Assembly: GCA_964415045.1 (NCBI GenBank)
Contig: CAYPZL010000011.1
Location: 1 to 52,927 of the forward strand
DNA length: 52,927 bases
Direction: 5' to 3'
Source of the DNA: CAYPZL01 sp964415045
GTDB taxonomy: Bacteria; Planctomycetota; Phycisphaerae; Sedimentisphaerales; Anaerobacaceae
Part shown: positions 17,292 to 23,852 of the stretch, in pieces
How positions within the stretch are numbered: the stretch's first letter is position 1
Layout of the letters: every line of letters starts with the position of its first letter
The notes under the pieces: model-generated
Told to the model about the DNA's origin: nothing
What the model saw: only the letters and a program-made list of their open reading frames with translations
The model's database searches: none
Program-made: the position numbers and the translations under genes

Positions 17292-18047
17292 TTATGGCAG
17301 GCTTTTCTTGAAGCTGGTTACGGTCTGGTGGGCCAGGCGGGTTGGCTCGGGCAGGCGGTACCGGGTCGCGCAGGCCAGGGTCAGGCGGATCGCGTCTTCG
17401 AGGCGGCATTGGTTGCCGACGGAGATGAACAGCGGTTTGACGTTGCGGCGGGTCCGGACGACGGCGCCGATGATTTCGTCGCCGTCGAGTAGCGCAGTGT
17501 GCTCGCCTTTCTCGATCCCGGGGGGCTCGAAGGTGCCGATGAGACGGCTCTTGGCGCAGCCGATAGTCGGTTTGTCGAGGAACAGGCCCAAATGGGCGGC
17601 CAGACCCAGCCTGCGCGGATGGGCGATGCCCTGACCGTCGATGAGGAACAAGTCGGGGTCGCTCTTGAGTTTTCGGACCGCGGCCACGCACGCCGGAGCC
17701 TCGCGAAACGACAAGAGGCCCGGAATATAGGGAAACGTCAGCTTCGCTGAGGCGGTCGCGGTTTCTACCAGCTCGAACGATCCTGGGGCGGCAGAAGTAG
17801 GGTGGGTCCTTGACCCACGCGTTTGACCGCCGGGAGTGGTTCCGCGTGGGTTGAGAACCCACCCCACAATTCTCAAGACCACAGCGGCAGCCAGAACGTG
17901 ATGCCCGTCAGAGCTGAAAGCGCAGTCCAGCCCGGCGATCAGGCGGGGCTGTTTCCGCAGCGCCGTGAATCGCACCTTCGGCGCAAGCTGCGTCTGCAAC
18001 TGCCGCGCCTCGGCATATGACAAATCCCATGTGTGCAAATCGCGCAT
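17292..18047 (-). CDS. nfi: Endonuclease V carrying an in-frame palindromic insertion
   Basis: This 251-residue protein is a deoxyinosine 3' endonuclease for deaminated DNA. Family motifs are intact: LIAGLDCAF (catalytic Asp), FPYIPGLLSFREAP, LFLIDGQGIAHPRRLG (second Asp), LDKPTIGCAKSRL, KPLFISVGNQ and YRLPEPTR. Compared with E. coli Nfi there is an extra segment of about 28 residues between AAAVVLR and SFELVE, encoded by a REP-type palindrome. The insertion lies between the first catalytic strand and the conserved PYIPG helix, where the family has a surface turn, so activity may survive. Translation starts at ATG with a weak ribosome site. Confidence 0.88.
   Translation of the reverse strand: MRDLHTWDLSYAEARQLQTQLAPKVRFTALRKQPRLIAGLDCAFSSDGHHVLAAAVVLRIVGWVLNPRGTTPGGQTRGSRTHPTSAAPGSFELVETATASAKLTFPYIPGLLSFREAPACVAAVRKLKSDPDLFLIDGQGIAHPRRLGLAAHLGLFLDKPTIGCAKSRLIGTFEPPGIEKGEHTALLDGDEIIGAVVRTRRNVKPLFISVGNQCRLEDAIRLTLACATRYRLPEPTRLAHQTVTSFKKSLP
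17797..17867. repeat. REP-type inverted pair with GTAG foot, in frame in nfi
   Basis: The left arm GTAGGGTGGGTCCTTG-ACCCACGCG (17797-17821) and the right arm, on the other strand GTGGGGTGGGTTCTCA-ACCCACGCG (17867-17843), match at 21 of 25 positions. Each arm is itself a hairpin (GTGGGT...ACCCAC) with GTAG or GTGG at the foot. It is of the same style as the element at 12612-12692. It encodes residues 61-84 of endonuclease V without breaking the frame. Confidence 0.75.
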
Positions 18048-18065
18048 CGATTCTCACGGCCTTTC

Positions 18066-18087
18066 GGTCTGCAAGGGAACGCAGACC
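18066..18087. repeat. 7-bp hairpin between small membrane gene and nfi
   Basis: GGTCTGC and GCAGACC are separated by 8 bases, just downstream of the small membrane protein stop (- strand). There is no T-run, so its role as a terminator is uncertain. It may simply be an intercistronic stem. Confidence 0.4.
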
Positions 18088-18102
18088 AGCACGTTGCCGG
18101 CC

Positions 18103-18294
18103 TCATTCTTTTCCGTTGGTCGATATCGCCACGGCCAGCATCGCTGCGCCCAGGACGATGGAACTGCACAGCAGGTACATGCGGAAGGACTCCGGATGAT
18201 CGCCGGCCCCGTTGCCGATCAGGCAAAGCAGCGAGAGCCCAATTGCCGCGATCGAAACCCATACGAATGTCGTGAACAGTTTTCGTTCGTTCAT
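18103..18294 (-). CDS. Small two-span membrane protein
   Basis: This protein of 63 residues has two predicted membrane helices (about 6-26 and 38-56) joined by a short loop with Asn, Gly and Asp-His. The ATG at 18294 is preceded by GGGGAGA, which supports a real gene. I recognise no family. It sits between the beta-helix gene and nfi on the same strand, 57 bases after the former. Confidence 0.6.
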   Translation of the reverse strand: MNERKLFTTFVWVSIAAIGLSLLCLIGNGAGDHPESFRMYLLCSSIVLGAAMLAVAISTNGKE

Positions 18295-18351
18295 CGGCGT
18301 CTCCCCTGCCAAGACCCTCTATTCGTGCCGGAGTCTTGTGCGTCCTCTGTT

Positions 18352-20127
18352 TCAGTTGCGTTTCTTGAATTGCCAGTTGATCGTGTTGAGTCCCTGTTTC
18401 AGGTCGGCCAGCGGTCCGGGTCGCGGTTGTCTGTACTTCTTGTCGTTGAGGTCGGTGTCTATGGCGATGGGCCGGCCGTGGCGGTCCTCGATGGTCTGGC
18501 CGACGGTCGGAAAGACGCCGACCCGCTCCGCATTGACCTGCGGTCCGTGTATGCCAAAGGGGGCATCATTCACGGAGAATGTGATTCTCGCTCCAAGAGG
18601 ACGATCCTGGACCGAAAGTCGCGTGACAAAGGGGGTGACAACACTATTTTTGTCGCCGAAAGTACTCTTTTTAGCCCCTTCCAGGAATACATTGTAATCG
18701 GATGCATAACCCGGCGCTGTTTTCACCGGGCCAAGCCCGCGGCGGACGAAGATGTTGTTGAACCACCTGTCATCCCGGGCGGTGCCGGTTTTTCGTCCGA
18801 CGACCTTCGTGGTATGCGGTTCATAGTACTGGGAACGACGTTTCGTATCGGGGTGGTACTCGTACCCGCAATCGACGAACAGGTTGTGCGCGAACACGGT
18901 CGCTTCGGAATTGCTCCGGACGGACTGCCCGATGAGGACGTTGTTGTCGACGAGAGTCGGGCCGTGGTTCATTTCCAGGAATACGGTGGCCTCCTCGGTG
19001 TTGTAGATGATATTGCCGGTGATTCGCGTTCCCTGGTTTCCGAAGTCCATCCAGATCCCGAAGGCGCCCTGCATCTGGCGAAACACGCCGCGAATGAGGT
19101 TGCCGCTGATGACGGTGTCTACGCTGTTATGGAACTTGATCGCGGCCGTCTCCCAGCCGCCGAATTCCTTGCGGTAATTGGTGTCTTCGATGAAGTTGTC
19201 GCAGATCAGCGAGCGTGTCGCGCCCTTCTGGCCGGCGATGCCGGCTTGTCCGCAACGACGAATGACGTTGTTGCGAACGATGTGGTCGCCGAAGGCGTCG
19301 ATATCGTCGTAATCCACGGCCGGCGCGTGTCCCAGAATGATGCCGACGCAGCGGGCGTTGGTGATCGTGCAATTCTGAATGATCCAGTGCTTTCCCATGC
19401 GCGGGCCGACGGCGCCCGTCTGCAACTCCAGCACGGGGGGCGCCCAATTCGCGGCCGCGTGCATGAAATGAAAGCCGTCAACCGTGATGTATTTCAGGCC
19501 GGTGATTTCAGGCATGAAGAGGCTTTCGCGCACGTTGATCTCGGTCAGCTCCTCGTTGGGATTGGCCTGGCCGAAATTCGCGCGGATGATCGTCATTTCT
19601 CCATCGACCCGGCAATGCCAGCTTTGTTTTGCTCCATCGACTTCCGCTGCGGTCTCCTTCTCGTAGAACGCCTCGCCATTCAGATAGACGTCGCCGCGAT
19701 GATGCCACTGGCCGTAGTTGAGCCAGCCTCCCGAGACCTTCAATGCATAAGGGTTGTATGCGCCGAAGAACGAATTTGGCAGTTCGACCTTCCAGACGTC
19801 CCCGGTCTGGCGTTTCCAGGAGGTGATACGCTCGGAACCCTTGATGAGCACTTCCTCGCCCGGTGCCGCCCGGTACGTGATGCGCCGCTTCTCACCCGTG
19901 CCGCCCCAGGTAGGCTTGACCCATTCGCGATACGTACCGGCGTGAACCGTGACGACGTCTCCCGGCCGGGCTGCTTGAGCCGCCTTGCCGATCGTGAGGT
20001 ACGGCGCGCCCCGACTTCCGGAACCGGAGTCGCTTCCCGTCTTGGCGACGTGAATCTCGCGGGCGAACAGTCCTTCAGCGCCGCAGGCAACTGCAATACA
20101 GAGTACCGTGCGAATGAGCGGTTTCAT
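18352..20127 (-). CDS. Secreted right-handed parallel beta-helix protein
   Basis: This 591-residue protein has a signal peptide, then the start typical of exported polysaccharide lyases and related proteins (IHVAKTGSDSGSGSRGAPYLTI, AARPGDVVTVHAGTYREWV). Repeated beta-helix turns follow (WIIQNCTITNA, HIVRNNVIRRCGQAGIAG, TVISGNLIRGVF, RITGNIIYNTEEATVFLEMNHG). This fold is common in pectate-lyase-like and alginate-epimerase-like enzymes. No catalytic signature is clear enough to name an activity. The frame is open to 20247, but the ATG at 20127 begins the signal peptide and follows AAAGGG. Confidence 0.85.
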   Translation of the reverse strand: MKPLIRTVLCIAVACGAEGLFAREIHVAKTGSDSGSGSRGAPYLTIGKAAQAARPGDVVTVHAGTYREWVKPTWGGTGEKRRITYRAAPGEEVLIKGSERITSWKRQTGDVWKVELPNSFFGAYNPYALKVSGGWLNYGQWHHRGDVYLNGEAFYEKETAAEVDGAKQSWHCRVDGEMTIIRANFGQANPNEELTEINVRESLFMPEITGLKYITVDGFHFMHAAANWAPPVLELQTGAVGPRMGKHWIIQNCTITNARCVGIILGHAPAVDYDDIDAFGDHIVRNNVIRRCGQAGIAGQKGATRSLICDNFIEDTNYRKEFGGWETAAIKFHNSVDTVISGNLIRGVFRQMQGAFGIWMDFGNQGTRITGNIIYNTEEATVFLEMNHGPTLVDNNVLIGQSVRSNSEATVFAHNLFVDCGYEYHPDTKRRSQYYEPHTTKVVGRKTGTARDDRWFNNIFVRRGLGPVKTAPGYASDYNVFLEGAKKSTFGDKNSVVTPFVTRLSVQDRPLGARITFSVNDAPFGIHGPQVNAERVGVFPTVGQTIEDRHGRPIAIDTDLNDKKYRQPRPGPLADLKQGLNTINWQFKKRN

Positions 20128-20262
20128 ACAAATGCCCTTTCTCGAATCAGGTCGCCGGCGGAGGCAGGCCTGAGCCTGTGTGTCCGATGTTCGCCCGATG
20201 TCGCCGGAACCTTCCGATTCACGAGGCCGGTCGCCAACACTCGGCATCCTCGAAGTTTGCCG

Positions 20263-20517
20263 TCACTCGGGCAGTGTGGGCAAGGCGTTCAGCATGGCGA
20301 CGTATCTGGCTTCGTTAAACGGCTTTTTCTCCTTCATGACGTAGTATATCTCGGCCACAGCGGCGCAACCCAGCATTTTCATTACGTCATCTTCGGCGTG
20401 TCCCTCTTTCAGCAGTCTTTCGTAGGTCTGCTTCGTTTGCGGTGGATCATTCGCTCTTATCTGGTTGCGCACCACCTCAATGATCTGCTCGCCGAGGAAG
20501 GGATTTGTTTCTTCCAT
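20263..20517 (-). CDS. Small helical protein resembling DUF1841
   Basis: This soluble protein of 84 residues has the pattern NPFLGEQ, NDPPQTKQTYERLLKEGH and DVMKMLGCAAVAEIYYVMK, ending in LNALPTLPE. It resembles DUF1841-type helical proteins of unknown function. The ATG at 20517 follows AGGAGAA. The gene lies 135 bases upstream of the beta-helix start on the same strand. Confidence 0.7.
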   Translation of the reverse strand: MEETNPFLGEQIIEVVRNQIRANDPPQTKQTYERLLKEGHAEDDVMKMLGCAAVAEIYYVMKEKKPFNEARYVAMLNALPTLPE

Positions 20518-20981
20518 GGTTCTTCTCCTGACTGGCGCCCTGTTTCGCGTTCCCGGGCGCCCCCGACCACCCTGCAAAAGCCACAAAATCCCGGTTTTGG
20601 CCCCGTGGTGCTTTTATTGCGCCGCTGGCCGGCCCGGGAAAGCGAAGTCCGGGATCAAATCGTTGTCATGCGTCGCGTCTTTCCAACACATGTACTCCAG
20701 GGCCATTCTATAGGTCATCGGCGGCGCGTAAAGGATCAAATCAGGGTGTCGATCTGCGGCAGCGACGGGCCGACTTGGACAGGCCGGTACGTTGTGCGAG
20801 CCAGCTCATCCCTGCCTGAGAGGGATTTCCGACAAATCCGGCCAGGAGGCGATTTACCTTTTGCCCGACTGGCGTTACAATAACTCGTTTGTGCCGACCC
20901 GAAAGACACATGGTGGCGCACCCGGAGGTGGGGTTCGGTACCCACGGGGATTGGAGTCGAAGCATTAGGTTCGCAGACCAT
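20518..20981. other. Divergent intergenic region before uvrA
   Basis: This 464-base region carries the uvrA promoter at 20853-20881. A 34-codon frame on the - strand (20614-20718) has protein-like composition but no ribosome site, so it is not called. No other gene is visible. Confidence 0.45.
20853..20881 (+). promoter_or_regulatory. uvrA promoter
   Basis: TTTACC is followed after 17 bases by TACAAT (five of six consensus bases), 100 bases upstream of the uvrA ATG. No LexA-type box that I can recognise overlaps it. Because the next gene starts 15 bases after uvrA, this promoter may also serve the oxidoreductase cluster. Confidence 0.6.
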
Positions 20982-23837
20982 ATGGCCAAGGACACGGAAA
21001 AGGCAATTCAGATCACCGGTGCCTCCGAGCACAATCTCAAGAACATCAGCCTGAGCATCCCGCGCGATAAGATGGTCGTGATTACGGGCATCAGCGGCTC
21101 GGGCAAGAGCTCGCTGGCGTTCGATACGATTTACGCCGAGGGGCGGCGCAAGTACGTCGAATCGCTCAGTGCGTACGCGCGGCAGTTCCTGGAACAGATG
21201 CAGAAACCGGCCGTCAGCGACATTTCGGGCCTGCCTCCCACGATCGCCATCGAGCAGCGCAGCGCCAGCAGCAACCCGCGTTCGACGGTGGCCACGACGA
21301 CGGAGATATACGACTATTTCCGGCTGCTTTTCGCCCGGGTGGGTCAGCCGCACTGCTGGGTTTGCGGCCGCGAGATTACCAGCCAGCATTCCTCGCAGAT
21401 CGTCGAATCGATCGTATCCCGGCCGGAAGGGACCAAAATACAGGTCTGCGCCCCGTTGGTTCGCGGCAAGAAAGGCGAGCACCGCGAGGTCTTCGCCGAC
21501 ATTCAGCGGGAAGGCTTCGTCCGCGTTCGCGTCGACGGCAGCATCTACGACATTCACAACGTCCCGGCCTTGAACAAGAACCGCAAGCACGATATCGCGG
21601 CGGTCGTGGACCGGCTGATCATCAAGCAGGGTGTGCACATCAGGCTGGCCGATTCCGTGGAGACCGCCTTGAAGCTCGCCGACGGTGTTCTGCTCATGTT
21701 GATTCAGGAGCCCGGCGCCGACAAGAGCAACGGAGGCAACGGCAACTGGGAGCAGGCGATTTACAGTGAGAAATTCGCCTGTCCGGAGCATCCGGAGGCC
21801 AGTCTCGAGGAGCTGTCGCCCCGGCTGTTCAGCTTCAACAGTCCCTACGGCGCCTGCAGAAGCTGCGACGGGCTGGGCACCATCCTCGAATTCGACCCGG
21901 ACCTGATCGTGCCGGACAAGACCGTTTCTCTCGAAAACGGGGCCATCGACGCCTGGCGCAAGGGCGGCAAGCGTATGAACATCTTCTACAATCGCCTCGT
22001 GAAGCGATTCTGCCGCAAGATCGGTCTCAACAAGTCCATCCCCTACGAAGAGATTCCCGAGGATCTCAAGCGGATCCTCATGTACGGAACCACGGAAGAC
22101 GACGAGGACAAATACGGGCTCTCGTTTGAGGGAGTGATTCCGAACCTGACGCGCCGATGGAAGAACACCACAAGCGACTACGTCAAGGCTCGCCTCCACG
22201 GATACCTCTCCGAGCAGCCGTGCCAGAGCTGCGCCGGGGCTCGTCTGCGGCCGGAGGCCATCGCTGTGACCGTCGGAGGCAAGAACATCAGCGAATTGTC
22301 GCGGCTCAGCATCGGAAAGGCTCAGCGGTTCTTCAGCCGATTGAAGCTGAACGAAGAGCAGAGCGTCATCGCCGCCCAGATTCTCAAGGAGATCAAGGCG
22401 CGCCTGCGATTCATGGTGGACGTCGGCCTGGCCTACCTGACGCTGGACCGCATAAGCAGCACGCTGGCGGGCGGGGAAGCCCAGCGGATTCGCCTGGCCA
22501 CGCAGGTCGGCAGCGGCCTGGTCGGCGTCTGTTACGTGCTCGACGAGCCCACCATCGGCCTGCACAAGCGCGACAACAACCGCCTGCTCGGCATTCTGCG
22601 GAAGCTCAGCCGTATCGGCAACACGGTCGTCGTCGTCGAGCACGATGAGGACATCATCTGCGCCGCCGATCATATCATCGATATCGGTCCGGCCGCCGGC
22701 GCGCACGGGGGCGAGGTCGTCGCCCAGGGTACGCTGGAAGATATCCGGACGTGCGCCGCTTCGCTCACGGGAGAGTACCTCAGCGGCAAAAAGAGCATCG
22801 CTCTGCCTGCCAAGCGGCGCAAGTACAACCTGCGCAAATGCATCGAGGTCAAAGGCGCTGCCGAGAACAATCTCAAGGAAATCGACGTCAAATTTCCGCT
22901 GGGCGTTTTCGTCTGTGTCACCGGTGTCTCAGGCTCGGGCAAGAGCACGCTGGTCAACCAGATTTTGCTGCGGGCGCTCAAACGCCGTCTCTACCAGTCC
23001 CGCGAGAAGCCCGGCAGGCACAAGAACGTTCTCGGGACCACGCAGATCGATAAGGTCATCGAGATCGATCAATCCCCCATTGGCAAGACCCCGCGGAGCA
23101 ACCCGGCCACTTATACCGGGGCGTTCGACCAGATCCGCAAGCTCTTTTCGCTGACGCGCGAGGCCAAGATTCGCGGGTACAAGGCCGGGCGCTTCAGTTT
23201 CAACGTCAAGGGCGGACGCTGCGAGTCCTGCAAAGGCCAGGGCACCAAGAAGATCGAGATGCACTTTCTGCCGGACGTGTACGTGACGTGCCAGAGCTGC
23301 AAAGGCAGGCGGTACAACCCCGAAACACTTCAGGTTACGTACAAGGGCAAGAACATCGCCGACGTGCTCGACATGCGGATCGAGGCCGCCGTCGATTTCT
23401 TCGCCAACTTCCCGGCGATCGTGCGGATCTTGAAGACGCTCACCGACGTTGGACTGGGATACATGCAGCTCGGCCAGTCGTCCACGACCCTGTCCGGGGG
23501 CGAGGCCCAGCGAGTCAAGCTCTCGGCGGAGCTGGGCAAGGCTGCCACGGGCCACACACTCTACCTGCTCGATGAGCCGACCACAGGGCTGCATTTCGCC
23601 GACATTCAAAATCTCCTGAATGTCCTGCATCGCCTCTGTGACATGGGCAATACCGTCGTGGTCATCGAACACAACCTTGATGTGATCAAGATGGCCGATT
23701 ATATAATAGACCTCGGTCCGGAGGGGGGCGATGCCGGTGGAACCGTGGTGGCCGCCGGAAAGCCCGAGGAGATCGTCAACAACGCCAAGAGCTATACAGG
23801 CAAGTTCCTGAAGGCGAAGCTGCAAGCGAAAGGATAG
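20982..23837 (+). CDS. uvrA: Excinuclease ABC subunit A
   Basis: The 951-residue damage-recognition ATPase of nucleotide excision repair has two ABC modules. The first P-loop is GISGSGKS (36-43) and the second VSGSGKST (near 648). The signatures are TLAGGEAQRIRL and TLSGGEAQRVKL. Zinc-binding cysteine pairs lie at CWVCG, CRSCDG, CQSCAGAR, CESCKGQG and CQSCKGRRYN. Length is normal. The frame is open from 20889, but the ATG at 20982 matches the family N-terminus. It works with UvrB and UvrC, which are not in this window. It is followed after 15 bases, in the same frame, by the OYE-GltD fusion. Confidence 0.97.
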   Translation: MAKDTEKAIQITGASEHNLKNISLSIPRDKMVVITGISGSGKSSLAFDTIYAEGRRKYVESLSAYARQFLEQMQKPAVSDISGLPPTIAIEQRSASSNPRSTVATTTEIYDYFRLLFARVGQPHCWVCGREITSQHSSQIVESIVSRPEGTKIQVCAPLVRGKKGEHREVFADIQREGFVRVRVDGSIYDIHNVPALNKNRKHDIAAVVDRLIIKQGVHIRLADSVETALKLADGVLLMLIQEPGADKSNGGNGNWEQAIYSEKFACPEHPEASLEELSPRLFSFNSPYGACRSCDGLGTILEFDPDLIVPDKTVSLENGAIDAWRKGGKRMNIFYNRLVKRFCRKIGLNKSIPYEEIPEDLKRILMYGTTEDDEDKYGLSFEGVIPNLTRRWKNTTSDYVKARLHGYLSEQPCQSCAGARLRPEAIAVTVGGKNISELSRLSIGKAQRFFSRLKLNEEQSVIAAQILKEIKARLRFMVDVGLAYLTLDRISSTLAGGEAQRIRLATQVGSGLVGVCYVLDEPTIGLHKRDNNRLLGILRKLSRIGNTVVVVEHDEDIICAADHIIDIGPAAGAHGGEVVAQGTLEDIRTCAASLTGEYLSGKKSIALPAKRRKYNLRKCIEVKGAAENNLKEIDVKFPLGVFVCVTGVSGSGKSTLVNQILLRALKRRLYQSREKPGRHKNVLGTTQIDKVIEIDQSPIGKTPRSNPATYTGAFDQIRKLFSLTREAKIRGYKAGRFSFNVKGGRCESCKGQGTKKIEMHFLPDVYVTCQSCKGRRYNPETLQVTYKGKNIADVLDMRIEAAVDFFANFPAIVRILKTLTDVGLGYMQLGQSSTTLSGGEAQRVKLSAELGKAATGHTLYLLDEPTTGLHFADIQNLLNVLHRLCDMGNTVVVIEHNLDVIKMADYIIDLGPEGGDAGGTVVAAGKPEEIVNNAKSYTGKFLKAKLQAKG

Positions 23838-23838
23838 A

Positions 23839-23845
23839 AGGAGGT
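23839..23845 (+). promoter_or_regulatory. Strong Shine-Dalgarno that points to an AUU start
   Basis: AGGAGGT lies 4 bases after the uvrA stop codon. Seven bases after it, in the only open frame, comes ATT (23853). No ATG, GTG or TTG occurs in frame before 24039, yet family-like sequence begins well upstream of that ATG. Confidence 0.6.
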
Positions 23846-23852
23846 ACCCAAG

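Noticed and set aside
20614..20718. A 34-codon - strand frame ending in FAFPGRPAAQ
   Set aside because: The peptide looks protein-like, but there is no ribosome site and no recognisable family. It may be a remnant.
17965..20883. A 972-codon + strand open frame
   Set aside because: It lies antisense to the beta-helix, membrane and small-protein genes, has no family motif and follows from high GC at third positions.
20736..22706. A 656-codon - strand open frame
   Set aside because: It is antisense to uvrA, whose motifs are unambiguous.
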